A stretch of DNA of 64,000 bases from Bacteroidota bacterium. Its GTDB lineage: Bacteria; Bacteroidota; Bacteroidia; JACCXN01. The position numbers and the translations under genes are program-made. Shown piece by piece: positions 33,367-42,475 of this stretch. The first letter of the stretch is position 1. Every line of letters begins with the position of its first letter. Where the stretch lies: the NCBI GenBank assembly GCA_013696965.1, contig JACCXN010000044.1, forward strand, positions 1 to 64,000. Reading direction: 5' to 3'. The notes beneath the pieces are model-generated. The model had not been told where the DNA came from. It did not search any database and saw only the letters and a list, made by a program, of their open reading frames with translations.

Positions 33367-36300
33367 ATGAGACTGACTTTCTTTTTTATTATTTCTTTTT
33401 CTCTTTTATACGTTTGTGCATTCGCTCAAAATAAAGAAAACAAGATTGATATTGTTTGGAAACCAACAGAATTATTATTTAAAAGCGACAAGGAGACCAA
33501 AAGGTTTATGTCATTTGAAAATGCTGTTGTTGATGCCGCCTACAACTATTTACCAGCCTATCTCTATACTGAAAAAATAGCAGGAAATCCTGAAAGCATT
33601 AATGCCGAATTGGTAAATACTGTATTTGAGCCTATTAATAAGGAGGAGATAGAAAATGTAATGGGTTTAGACCAGATAAAAGGGCCTATCGTAATAAATA
33701 CATCAGTAGGATATGATAAAAAACAAGCTTTTGTTCTTGCTGGATTTGTTCCTATTCAATTTAACGAGTCAACTGGTGGTTATGAGAAGTTAATTTCAGG
33801 ACAAATAAACATCTCCCATAAAGGAAGCAGATCTTCGCGTTCAGTTAAAGTTTATTCGCCTTTTTCCGTTTTATCAACCGATGAATGGTTTAAAATTGGT
33901 GTAACAAAGGATGGAATTTATAAAATGGATTATAATTTTATAAAAAACATGGGGTTAAATCCTGATGAGATAGATCCCAGGAATTTAAAAATATATGGAA
34001 ATGGTGGAGGAATGATTCCTTTTGCCAATAATAAAGCCCGCATTGATGATATTATTCAGAACTCTATTTTTGTTAATGGAGAGTCTGATGGTAAATTTGA
34101 TTCAACGGATTACATACTCTTCTATGGTCAGGATCCAAATAGGTGGACACTTAATACTGATATTTTCGTTCATCATTTGAATTTATATAGTGATACTACT
34201 TTTTATTTTATTTCTGTTTCCCCAGGCCCAGGAAAAAGAATTCAAAACAAATCCTCATTGCAATTGCCTGCAACACATTCTGTTACAAGCTTTGATGATT
34301 ATTCCTTTCACGATAAAGAAGTTTATAATTTAATTAAGTCTGGAAGAGTTTGGTATGGAGAAAAATTTGATTATGTTACTTCTTATGATTTTTCATTTTC
34401 ATTTCCAAATATAGATCTTTCATCTCCTATTAGCATCAAGGCAGATTTTGCAGCAAGATCAGCTTCCGAAAGTAAATTCACCACAAGTGCAGCAGGTGCT
34501 TCAATGCAAACTTCCATTGCACTAACTAATTTTGCCAATTACAATGGCCCCTACGCTAATCAAGGTCAAGGCGTATTAACATTCCTTCCTCAATCCTCAA
34601 ACATAAGTGTGAATATAAATTATAACAAGCCTAATTCAAGTTCAATGGGTTGGTTGAATTATCTTCAGATTAACGCTCGCAGGGAATTGAGAATGCATGG
34701 AAATCAAATGATTTTCAGAGATAAGAAATCTTTTGGCGCTGGAAATATTGCAGAATTTAACCTGGTAAATACAAGTCCTGGAGTTAAAATATGGGATGTT
34801 ACTTATCCATATGAAGTAATGAATCAAAATTCAATTGTTACCGGACCAATGCATTCTTTTAAAGCAGCTGCCGATTCAATCAGGGAGTATATTGCATTTA
34901 ATAGTGATGAATTTTACCTGCCTTCATTTTCTGGAAAAGTAGTAAATCAAAATCTGCATGGTATAGGCCATCCCGAAATGGTAATCGTTTCACATCCTTT
35001 GTTTATTAACCAGGCCCACGATCTTGCTGTTTTTCACAAAACCAGAGGACTTAGTGTTGAAGTGGTTTCAACCGAAAGCCTGTATAACGAATTTTCCTCC
35101 GGTGCTCCAGATGTATCTGCTATTAGAGACTTCATGAAAATGATATACGACAGGGCTGCCAATCAAAATGAGTTACCAAAATATTTGTTGCTTTTTGGTG
35201 ATGGGTCTTTTGATAATAAAGGAAAAGGGTTTTCAAATACTAATTTTATACTTAGTTATCAATCATTGAATTCATTAGCTCCAACTTCTTCCTATGTTTC
35301 TGATGATTTTTTTGGGCTTCTTGATGATGATGAAGGAGATTGGTTGACATCAAATGAACTTGTTGATATAGGGATAGGACGTTTTCCTGTTAAATCAGTT
35401 GCAGAGGCGCAAAATGTTGTAAAAAAAGTGAAGTCGTATTATGAGCCTAAAACCATGCGTGATTGGAGAAATTTTCTTTGTTTTATAGCAGATGACCAAG
35501 ATAATAATCTTCATTTTAGTCAGGCAGAATTCATGGCGAATAATTCGGTGAAAAATAAAAATTACAATATTGATAAAATATTTTTAGATGCTTATCAACA
35601 GATTTCAACCCCTGGTGGAAAAAGGTTTCCTGATGTAAATGAAGCAATAAATAGAAGATTTGAAAAAGGTGCATTAATAATTAATTATACTGGACATGGT
35701 GGTGAAATTGGGCTAGCAGAAGAGAGAATTATTAGCATTCCACAAATAAACAGTTGGAAAAATTCTGAAAATCTTCCTCTTTTTGTTACAGCAACATGTG
35801 AATTTACCAGATTTGATGATCCTTCACTTACATCAGCAGGTGAACATGTTTTTTTAAATCCAAATGGTGGAGCAATTGCTTTATTTACTACAGTTAGGCT
35901 AGTTTATGCTGGTCCTAATTTTGATTTGAACAAACATTTATATAATTATGCCTTTGAAAAAATTGATGGAAGAAAGCCAACTTTAGGGGATTTATTCAGG
36001 CTCACAAAAATGGCAAGTGCAATTCCCGGAGGTATTAATAACCGAAATTTCACTTTTATTGGTGATCCTTCTGTTGAACTGGCCTATCCAAAACATAAAG
36101 TAATAACATCCACCATTAATGGCAATGCCGTTTCAACTGTTATCGACACGATAAAAGCGCTACAAAAAGTCACTATAACAGGTTTTGTTAGTGATGATAA
36201 TGGTCAGAAATTAACTGGGTTTAATGGAATTGTCTACCCCACGGTTTTTGATAAACCAAGTACAATTAAAACCCTTGGCAACGATTCAGAAAGTCCTGTT

Positions 36301-37173
36301 ACTGAATTTAAACTTCAAAAAAATGTAGTTTATAAAGGAAAAGTAAGTGTTAAAAATGGAGATTTTTCATTTACTTTCATTGTTCCCAAAGACATTGGAT
36401 ATAATTTCGGAAAAGGCCGCATCAGTTATTATGCAGAAAACACAATAGAGGATGCCCAAGGTTATTTTGATGAGTTTTATATTGGGGGAACTGAGGAGAA
36501 TGCTGCTTTGGATGCCACAGGCCCAGAGGTTGATCTGTATTTGAACAATGATAAATTCGTTTTTGGTGGGGTTACCGATGAAAAACCAAAACTCCTTGCT
36601 TATGTTAAAGACGAAAGCGGAATAAATACCGTTGGTAATGGTATTGGTCATGATCTTGTGGCAGTTTTAGATGAAAATACGGATAGAGCAATTGTGTTAA
36701 ACGACTATTATGAAGCAGAACTCGATAGTTATCAAAAAGGGGTTATTTCTTACCCTTTCTCTAAACTTGAGGAAGGCAACCATACATTGAGGTTAAAGGT
36801 TTGGGATGTATATAACAATTCAAATGAAGCTTTTACTGAATTTGTTGTTGCAAATTCTGCTGAACTTGCCTTAAAACACGTGTTAAATTACCCAAACCCA
36901 TTTACTACCTATACCGAGTTTAATTTTGAACACAATCAACCGGGTATGTGGCTTGATGTTCAGGTTCAAATATTCACTGTGTCAGGTAAATTAATCAAAA
37001 CTCTTAATACAAGCACAAGATCTGATGGTTTTAGAGCTGAGCCAATCCCTTGGAATGGTATGGATGATTTTGGTGATAAAATTGGTAGAGGTGTTTATAT
37101 TTACAGATTAAAAGTAAGGGCAAACGATGGTTCAGTTGCTGAGAAAATAGAAAAACTAGTAATCTTGAATTAA
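33367..37173 (+). CDS. porU: T9SS signal peptidase/sortase PorU
   Basis: A 1268-residue gingipain-like (C25) protease; ATG 33367 is preferred over the in-frame TTG 33358. Signal peptide 1-21 (ending CAFAQ). A long N-terminal region is followed by the C25 catalytic domain from about residue 540. His777 is in NYTGHGGEIGLAEE and Cys811 in FVTATCEFTRFDDP, a 34-residue spacing as in gingipains. Ig-like domains follow, and the protein ends in its own C-terminal domain (LNYPNPFTTYTEFNF... IGRGVYIYRLKVRA). PorU cleaves the sorting domains of T9SS cargo at the outer membrane and attaches A-LPS. It should act on the four PNP-tailed proteins in this window. porV follows by 44 bases. Confidence 0.95.
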   Translation: MRLTFFFIISFSLLYVCAFAQNKENKIDIVWKPTELLFKSDKETKRFMSFENAVVDAAYNYLPAYLYTEKIAGNPESINAELVNTVFEPINKEEIENVMGLDQIKGPIVINTSVGYDKKQAFVLAGFVPIQFNESTGGYEKLISGQINISHKGSRSSRSVKVYSPFSVLSTDEWFKIGVTKDGIYKMDYNFIKNMGLNPDEIDPRNLKIYGNGGGMIPFANNKARIDDIIQNSIFVNGESDGKFDSTDYILFYGQDPNRWTLNTDIFVHHLNLYSDTTFYFISVSPGPGKRIQNKSSLQLPATHSVTSFDDYSFHDKEVYNLIKSGRVWYGEKFDYVTSYDFSFSFPNIDLSSPISIKADFAARSASESKFTTSAAGASMQTSIALTNFANYNGPYANQGQGVLTFLPQSSNISVNINYNKPNSSSMGWLNYLQINARRELRMHGNQMIFRDKKSFGAGNIAEFNLVNTSPGVKIWDVTYPYEVMNQNSIVTGPMHSFKAAADSIREYIAFNSDEFYLPSFSGKVVNQNLHGIGHPEMVIVSHPLFINQAHDLAVFHKTRGLSVEVVSTESLYNEFSSGAPDVSAIRDFMKMIYDRAANQNELPKYLLLFGDGSFDNKGKGFSNTNFILSYQSLNSLAPTSSYVSDDFFGLLDDDEGDWLTSNELVDIGIGRFPVKSVAEAQNVVKKVKSYYEPKTMRDWRNFLCFIADDQDNNLHFSQAEFMANNSVKNKNYNIDKIFLDAYQQISTPGGKRFPDVNEAINRRFEKGALIINYTGHGGEIGLAEERIISIPQINSWKNSENLPLFVTATCEFTRFDDPSLTSAGEHVFLNPNGGAIALFTTVRLVYAGPNFDLNKHLYNYAFEKIDGRKPTLGDLFRLTKMASAIPGGINNRNFTFIGDPSVELAYPKHKVITSTINGNAVSTVIDTIKALQKVTITGFVSDDNGQKLTGFNGIVYPTVFDKPSTIKTLGNDSESPVTEFKLQKNVVYKGKVSVKNGDFSFTFIVPKDIGYNFGKGRISYYAENTIEDAQGYFDEFYIGGTEENAALDATGPEVDLYLNNDKFVFGGVTDEKPKLLAYVKDESGINTVGNGIGHDLVAVLDENTDRAIVLNDYYEAELDSYQKGVISYPFSKLEEGNHTLRLKVWDVYNNSNEAFTEFVVANSAELALKHVLNYPNPFTTYTEFNFEHNQPGMWLDVQVQIFTVSGKLIKTLNTSTRSDGFRAEPIPWNGMDDFGDKIGRGVYIYRLKVRANDGSVAEKIEKLVILN

Positions 37174-37194
37174 AAAAATAATATTCTATCTTTG
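37165..37194 (+). promoter_or_regulatory. Consensus Bacteroidota promoter for porV
   Basis: TTG (37165-37167, inside the third-last codon region of porU), 19-base spacer, TATCTTTG (37187-37194). An exact TTG-N19-TAnnTTTG match located 24 bases upstream of the porV ATG. It would let porV be expressed apart from porU, fitting a need for more PorV than PorU. Confidence 0.65.
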
Positions 37195-37217
37195 AATTCT
37201 TAAATAATAGTGATTTT

Positions 37218-38468
37218 ATGTACAAAAATAGCAGGTTAATAAAAATTTTTTCAACTTTATTTTTTCTGATTGGGGGAAAAATTTATGCACAACAGGAATT
37301 AAATGCCATTACAACCGCAGTTCCTTTTTTATTAATTGCTCCTGATTCCAGAGCTGGTGGAATGGGTGATGCCGGAGTTGCTGCTTCCCCCGATGGAAAT
37401 TCCATTCATTGGAATCCTTCAAAGCTTGCTTTTATTAAGGAAGATATGGGTTTTTCACTCTCCTATATTCCTTGGTTAAGGAGTCTTGTTCCTGATATCA
37501 ATCTTTCTTATTTGTCGGGATACAAAAGGCTGGATAACAACCAAACTATCGCTGCATCCTTATTTTATTCATCCTTAGGAGATATAACTTTTACCGACCA
37601 ATCAGGGATGACTATTGGTAATTACAGGCCAAATGAATTTGCTTTTGATTTGGCTTATGCAAGAAAATTATCACCTAATTTTTCAGGAGGAATGGCCCTT
37701 AGGTATATTTATTCAAATCTTACAATGGGCCAAGTGGTTGGTGGTGCTGATACTCGTCCTGGAATGTCTGTTGCCGCTGACATTTCTGGATATTATGTGA
37801 ATCCGGACGCTCAATTGGGTAATATTCCAGCAACTGTTGCCTTTGGTTTAAATATTTCAAATATAGGATCCAAAATGTCTTATTCTGGTACTGGGCGAAG
37901 AGATTTTATTCCTATTAATATGCGTTTAGGTCCATCAATTACATTAAAACCGGATGATTACAACAGTATAACATTTGTTTTTGATGCTGTAAAGTTATTG
38001 GTTCCTACTCCTCCTATAACCGATCCTTTGGATAACAATAGAATAATTGCCGGGAGTGATCCGGATGTTGGAATTGCAGCGGGTATGTTTGGTTCATTTA
38101 GTGATGCTCCAGGAGTTCCAGTAAAAGACGAAGATGGAAATAGGGTATTTATGGATGATGGAACCCTTCAGATTGAAAAAGGAAGTGTTTTCAAGGAAGA
38201 ATTAAGGGAAATTAATATGTCTTTAGGCATGGAGTACTGGTATGATAAGCAATTCGCATTGCGTGTTGGCTATTTTCATGAGCATTCCTCCAAAGGAAAC
38301 AGGAAATTTGTTACTTTCGGAGCTGGATTAAAGTACAATGTATTTGGGCTTGATTTGGCTTATATTGTTCCAACGGTTCAAAGACATCCCCTTGCAAATA
38401 CATTAAGATTTACCCTCACTATGAATTTTGCTGCTGTAAAATCAGATAAAGGATCGGGAAATTTGTAA
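37218..38468 (+). CDS. porV: T9SS outer-membrane protein PorV (LptO)
   Basis: A 416-residue beta-barrel protein of the FadL-like PorV family. After the signal peptide (1-24, ends KIYAQ) comes the signature FLLIAPDSRAGGMGDAGVAA and the 'N-S-I-H-W-N-P-S-K-L-A-F' stretch, then many amphipathic beta-strands ending LDLAYIVPTVQRHPLANTLR. PorV shuttles folded cargo from the Sov translocon to the PorU-containing attachment complex and is needed for CTD cleavage. The porU-porV order is that known from Flavobacterium and relatives. Confidence 0.95.
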   Translation: MYKNSRLIKIFSTLFFLIGGKIYAQQELNAITTAVPFLLIAPDSRAGGMGDAGVAASPDGNSIHWNPSKLAFIKEDMGFSLSYIPWLRSLVPDINLSYLSGYKRLDNNQTIAASLFYSSLGDITFTDQSGMTIGNYRPNEFAFDLAYARKLSPNFSGGMALRYIYSNLTMGQVVGGADTRPGMSVAADISGYYVNPDAQLGNIPATVAFGLNISNIGSKMSYSGTGRRDFIPINMRLGPSITLKPDDYNSITFVFDAVKLLVPTPPITDPLDNNRIIAGSDPDVGIAAGMFGSFSDAPGVPVKDEDGNRVFMDDGTLQIEKGSVFKEELREINMSLGMEYWYDKQFALRVGYFHEHSSKGNRKFVTFGAGLKYNVFGLDLAYIVPTVQRHPLANTLRFTLTMNFAAVKSDKGSGNL

Positions 38469-38515
38469 CAGTATATTAAATATTCGCTTTTTTGGTATAC
38501 TTGTCATGTTCATAG

Positions 38516-38549
38516 TAAGTATGCTCATATAATAAGTATGCTCATATAA
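38516..38549 (+). repeat. Tandem duplication of a 17-base unit upstream of ispF
   Basis: TAAGTATGCTCATATAA occurs twice head to tail (38516-38532 and 38533-38549) with no mismatch, seven bases before the ispF ATG at 38557. It occupies the region where the promoter or leader of ispF would be. It may be replication slippage, but its position suggests an effect on expression. Confidence 0.9.
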
Positions 38550-38556
38550 AAAGACA

Positions 38557-39039
38557 ATGAAGATTAGAATTGGTTTTGGTTTTGATGTTCATCAACTTGA
38601 AAATGGTAAGGACTTTTGGTTAGGGGGAATAAATATACCGCATACAAAAGGTGCTGTTGGGCATTCTGATGCTGATGTTTTAATTCATGCAATATGTGAT
38701 GCACTCCTTGGTGCTGCAAATATGCGTGATATTGGTTTTCATTTCCCAAATACTGATCCTAAATACAAAGGGATTGATTCAAAGGAATTGCTTAAAGAAG
38801 TAATGCGAATTATTCAATTAAAGGGATATAATATTGGAAATATTGATGCAACGCTTACCCTTGAAAATCCCAAAATAAATCCTTATATCCCTGAAATGAT
38901 AAGTGTTTTGTGTGATGTAATGGGAATAGATGCCGAATGCTTATCGATAAAGGCAACTACCAATGAAACCCTGGGTTATGTAGGTAGGGAGCAAGGTGTA
39001 AATGCTTATGCCGTAGCTTTAATAGAAAAAAACGAATGA
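38557..39039 (+). CDS. ispF: 2-C-methyl-D-erythritol 2,4-cyclodiphosphate synthase
   Basis: A 160-residue trimeric enzyme of the MEP isoprenoid pathway. Signatures: FGFDVHQLENGKDFWLGG with the zinc-binding Asp/His (D-V-H), SDADVLIHAICDALLGAAN, GFHFPNTDPKYKGIDSKELL and IKATTNETLGYVGREQG. It closes CDP-ME-2-phosphate to MEcPP with release of CMP. Length is normal. The stop overlaps the cdd start (ATGA), so the two form an operon. Confidence 0.96.
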   Translation: MKIRIGFGFDVHQLENGKDFWLGGINIPHTKGAVGHSDADVLIHAICDALLGAANMRDIGFHFPNTDPKYKGIDSKELLKEVMRIIQLKGYNIGNIDATLTLENPKINPYIPEMISVLCDVMGIDAECLSIKATTNETLGYVGREQGVNAYAVALIEKNE

Positions 39040-39527
39040 AAAAACAAATAGAAATACGTTTTCAATTAAACGCATTTGATACAATTTCGGAATTAGATAT
39101 CCCGGACCAAATTCTTTTGGAAAGAGCTGTTGATGCTGCAAAACATGCATATGCCCCTTATTCTGGATTTAATGTAGGTGCTGCGGTTTTATTGGAAGGT
39201 GGAATGATAGTGATTGGCAGCAATCAGGAAAATGCTGCTTATCCATCCGGTCTTTGTGCAGAAAGAGTTGCTATTTTTGCTGCAGGGGCACAGTTTCCTG
39301 GCATTTCCATAAAATCTATTGCCATTACTGCAAATTCTAAGAATGTTGCTATTTTATCTCCTGTGGCTCCTTGTGGGGCTTGTCGGCAAGTTCTTGTTGA
39401 ATATGAGAAAAAAAATGGAAACCCCATTAAATTGATCCTCAAAGGGGAGCATGGCAAAGTGTTTTCTATTGATTCAGTTGTTGATTTGCTTCCTTTGGTT
39501 TTTGATAGTAGCAACTTAGGTATATAA
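39036..39527 (+). CDS. cdd: Cytidine deaminase
   Basis: A 163-residue zinc-dependent cytidine deaminase. The catalytic zinc site is SGLCAERVAIF (C-A-E) with the PCGACRQVLVEY (P-C-x-x-C) motif. The substrate loop YAPYSGFNVGAAVLL and NQENAAYPSG are also present. It deaminates cytidine and deoxycytidine to uridine and deoxyuridine in pyrimidine salvage. A ~25-residue N-terminal lead (IEIRFQLNAFDTISELDIPD) is common in Bacteroidota. Four-base overlap with ispF. Confidence 0.95.
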   Translation: MKKQIEIRFQLNAFDTISELDIPDQILLERAVDAAKHAYAPYSGFNVGAAVLLEGGMIVIGSNQENAAYPSGLCAERVAIFAAGAQFPGISIKSIAITANSKNVAILSPVAPCGACRQVLVEYEKKNGNPIKLILKGEHGKVFSIDSVVDLLPLVFDSSNLGI

Positions 39528-39575
39528 TTATTTAAATAACTATTTCCTTTATTTTAATGTTTTCAATTAAAGCTA

Positions 39576-39926
39576 TTGAAGCGATCATTATTAAAAATTC
39601 CTTTTAAGGCCCTTGTTCTGTTTTTGGCTTTCCTCGATAGGCAAACACCTTTTAAGACAAAAATTTTATTATGCATTTCTTTTCTTTATCTTATAATCCC
39701 ATTTGATTTTATTCCTGATTTTATTCCTCTTGCTGGCTGGGTGGATGATTTGATTGTAGTTCCTTCTCTTTTGGCCTTTGCTGCTAATGAATTACCCCCG
39801 TTCGTAATTGAGAAAGCAAAGGCAAAGGCTTCTAAATATAGAATTTTAATTGTGTTGGTTGCTTTGTTATTATTACTTGGTTTTTTCTTATTACTAGGTT
39901 TAATTGTTTGGTTGATTTTTTTTTAA
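39576..39926 (+). CDS. YkvA/DUF1232 family membrane protein
   Basis: A 116-residue protein that seems to start at TTG (39576); no in-frame ATG lies upstream. The core TPFKTKILLCISFLYLIIPF, then DFIPDFIPLAGWVDDLIVVP, is the DUF1232/YkvA signature ('Y-x-x-x-P-x-D-x-I-P-D-x-I-P-x-x-G-x-x-D-D'). A hydrophobic C-terminal helix (LIVLVALLLLLGFFLLLGLI) anchors it in the inner membrane. The function is unknown. It follows cdd by 48 bases and may be in the same transcript. The TTG start is uncertain. Confidence 0.75.
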   Translation: MKRSLLKIPFKALVLFLAFLDRQTPFKTKILLCISFLYLIIPFDFIPDFIPLAGWVDDLIVVPSLLAFAANELPPFVIEKAKAKASKYRILIVLVALLLLLGFFLLLGLIVWLIFF

Positions 39927-40093
39927 ATATCTCACCACAGGTATTCAAACCTTTTGACTTCATGACATTTGATTGTTTTGTAATTGTAATCATTTCTCTT
40001 GATTTCAATGATTTTTTCAGCCTTAATACACACCTATTTTGAGATATAAAAACTTAAACTTTTAAAGTTTCTGATTTTCTAACTTAAAAGTTT

Positions 40094-40101
40094 TATTTTT
40101 G
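40094..40101 (+). promoter_or_regulatory. -7 promoter element of pdhA (partial match)
   Basis: TATTTTTG at 40094-40101 matches TAnnTTTG exactly, and CTG (one mismatch to TTG) lies 20 bases upstream at 40071-40073. It is 33 bases before the pdhA ATG. The half-palindromic AACTTTTAAAGTT just upstream may be chance in AT-rich DNA. Confidence 0.45.
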
Positions 40102-40134
40102 TCGCCAACATAATTAATACCTACATTGTTAGTA

Positions 40135-41169
40135 ATGGCAAAAACAACTACAAAAACGACATCTAAAAACGAATTGACTAAAGCGTTTTCAAAAGAAACA
40201 TATCTGCAATGGTATGAATCCATGTTGCTGATGAGGCGATTTGAAGAGAAAGCTGGTCAATTATACATTCAACAAAAATTCCAAGGTTTTTGTCATCTTT
40301 ATATAGGACAAGAAGCATTGGTTGCTGGTGCAATTTCAGCCACCCGGGAAGATGATAATATGATTACTGCATACAGAAACCATGTTCACCCAATAGGAAA
40401 AGGAATGCATCCAAAATATGTAATGGCAGAATTATTTGGAAGAATTACCGGTTGCTCAAAAGGCAAAGGGGGATCAATGCATATGTTTGATAAAAAACTT
40501 CGTTTTTTTGGTGGACATGGAATTGTGGGTGCTCAGATTCCTTTAGGCGCTGGTATTGCCTTTGCGGATAAATACAGCGGAAATGACAGGGTAACCCTTT
40601 GTTATATGGGTGACGGGGCTGTAAGGCAAGGGGCTTTTCACGAAGCATTAAATATGGCTATGACCTGGAAATTGCCCGTTATATTCATCATTGAAAATAA
40701 TTATTATGCAATGGGGACTTCGGTTGAGCGAACATCTAATGTAAAAGAGTTACATAAATTAGGAAGTGCATACGAAATGCCTTCCTACCCAATTGACGGT
40801 ATGGATTGCGAGAAGGTTCATGAAGCCGTATTTAATGCAGCTCAACGAGCTAGAAATGGGGAAGGTCCAACACTTTTAGAAATGCTTACTTACAGATATA
40901 AAGGTCATTCTATGTCTGATCCTGCAAAATACCGTACAAAAGAAGAATTGGCACAGTATAAAGCAAAAGACCCAATTGAGCAGGTTTTAGGTGTAATTGA
41001 AAAGAACAAATGGGCCTCAGAAAAAGACTTGGAAAAAATAAACAATCGAATTAAGAACCTTATTGAAGAATCGGTAAAATTTGCTGATGAATCCCCTTTT
41101 CCAGATCCAGATGAATTATATAAAGATGTATATATGCAACAGGATTACCCTTATATTATCGAAGATTAA
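40135..41169 (+). CDS. pdhA: Pyruvate dehydrogenase E1 component, alpha subunit
   Basis: A 344-residue thiamine diphosphate enzyme subunit, start at the ATG 40135. Signatures are MLLMRRFEEKAGQLYIQQKF, GFCHLYIGQEALVAGAISA, AYRNHVHPIGKG, KGKGGSMHMF, FGGHGIVGAQIPLGAGIAFA, and the TPP motif GDGAVRQGAFHEALNMAM...NNYYAMGT (G-D-G...N-N). The phosphorylation-loop-like YRYKGHSMSDPAKYRTKEE is also present. With E1 beta it decarboxylates pyruvate and passes the acetyl group to E2. No E1 beta gene lies beside it; it must be elsewhere. 28 bases upstream of pdhC. Confidence 0.95.
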   Translation: MAKTTTKTTSKNELTKAFSKETYLQWYESMLLMRRFEEKAGQLYIQQKFQGFCHLYIGQEALVAGAISATREDDNMITAYRNHVHPIGKGMHPKYVMAELFGRITGCSKGKGGSMHMFDKKLRFFGGHGIVGAQIPLGAGIAFADKYSGNDRVTLCYMGDGAVRQGAFHEALNMAMTWKLPVIFIIENNYYAMGTSVERTSNVKELHKLGSAYEMPSYPIDGMDCEKVHEAVFNAAQRARNGEGPTLLEMLTYRYKGHSMSDPAKYRTKEELAQYKAKDPIEQVLGVIEKNKWASEKDLEKINNRIKNLIEESVKFADESPFPDPDELYKDVYMQQDYPYIIED

Positions 41170-41197
41170 TTTAACATAAAAGTAAAATAGATAAACT

Positions 41198-42475
41198 ATG
41201 GCTGAAATAGTCAGAATGCCAAAATTAAGTGATACCATGACAGAAGGTGTGGTTGCAGCCTGGCATAAAAAAGTTGGCGATAAAGTGTCCTCAGGAGATT
41301 TGCTTGCTGAAATTGAAACAGACAAGGCCACAATGGAATTTGAATCTTTTCAGGAGGGATTTTTATTGCATCAAGGTATTGAAACGGGTAAAAGTGCTCC
41401 CGTTGATTCTATTTTAGCTATTCTGGGAGAAAAAAATGAAGATATTTCCCAAATTTTAAAAGAAGAAAAATCAAAACAAGGGCCTGCTAAAGAAGAAAAA
41501 CTTCCTGAAAAAAAGCAAGTTCCTGAGAAAAAGGAACAAAAGCAGCCCGAGAAAGAACCAGAAATCAAAGAAGTTGCTCAAAAAGATAAATCTCAAGGAA
41601 TCATTCCTGTTCGTGAACATGATTCTTCTGATGGACGTTTAAAAACATCTCCCCTTGCCCGTAAACTCGCTGAAGATAAAGGAATAGATATTTCAAATAT
41701 TAGAGGCAGTGGAGATGGAGGAAGGATTGTAAGGCGAGATATTGAAAACTATATTCCAGGTGCATCTTTTGCTGGCTCTGCATCCAGACAAGAAAATTTC
41801 CGAGAAGAACCTGTTTCCCAGATGCGTAAAACCATTGCGCGAAGGCTTGCTGAAAGCAAATTTTCAGCCCCACATTTTTATCTTACAATGGAAATTAATA
41901 TGGACAAGGCAATTGATGCAAGAACTGCTATTAATGAAATGTCCTCAGTTAAAATTTCTTTTAATGATTTAGTTGTGAAAGCTGCGGCAATCGCACTGCG
42001 AAAACATCCAAAAGTGAATTCATCATGGCTGGGAGACAAAATCAGGTTTAATGATCATGTTCATATTGGGGTTGCAATTGCCGTGGAGGAAGGCTTGTTG
42101 GTTCCTGTTGTTCGATTTGCAGATACCAAGCCATTAGCAGGTATTGCTGAAGAAGTTAAGTCTTTTTCTCAAAAAGCAAAAAATAAGAAACTTCAACCAC
42201 AGGATTGGGAGGGTAATACTTTTACCATTTCTAATTTAGGAATGTTTGGTATAGAAGAATTTACAGCAATAATAAATCCACCTGATGCATGTATTATGGC
42301 TGTTGGGGGAATTAAACAAACACCAGTGGTAATAGATGGGTTGATAAAGATAGGAAACATAATGAAAGTTACTCTTTCCTGTGATCACAGGGTTGTTGAT
42401 GGCGTTACTGGTTCGGAATTCCTCATCAGCTTTAAAAAAATTCTTGAGAATCCTTTTTTAATGGCTGTTATATAA
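41198..42475 (+). CDS. pdhC: Pyruvate dehydrogenase dihydrolipoyl acetyltransferase (E2)
   Basis: A 425-residue E2 enzyme with its domains in order. There is one lipoyl domain (residues 1-75; lipoylated Lys in IETDKATMEFES). A Lys/Glu/Pro-rich flexible linker (~80-140) follows, then a peripheral subunit-binding domain (TSPLARKLAEDKGIDISNIR) and the catalytic CAT domain (~195-425). In the CAT domain are FNDLVVKAAAIALRKHPKVN and the active-site DHRVVDGVTGSEFL with its His. It transfers acetyl groups to CoA in the core of the pyruvate dehydrogenase complex. The single lipoyl domain is usual in this phylum. Confidence 0.95.
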   Translation: MAEIVRMPKLSDTMTEGVVAAWHKKVGDKVSSGDLLAEIETDKATMEFESFQEGFLLHQGIETGKSAPVDSILAILGEKNEDISQILKEEKSKQGPAKEEKLPEKKQVPEKKEQKQPEKEPEIKEVAQKDKSQGIIPVREHDSSDGRLKTSPLARKLAEDKGIDISNIRGSGDGGRIVRRDIENYIPGASFAGSASRQENFREEPVSQMRKTIARRLAESKFSAPHFYLTMEINMDKAIDARTAINEMSSVKISFNDLVVKAAAIALRKHPKVNSSWLGDKIRFNDHVHIGVAIAVEEGLLVPVVRFADTKPLAGIAEEVKSFSQKAKNKKLQPQDWEGNTFTISNLGMFGIEEFTAIINPPDACIMAVGGIKQTPVVIDGLIKIGNIMKVTLSCDHRVVDGVTGSEFLISFKKILENPFLMAVI

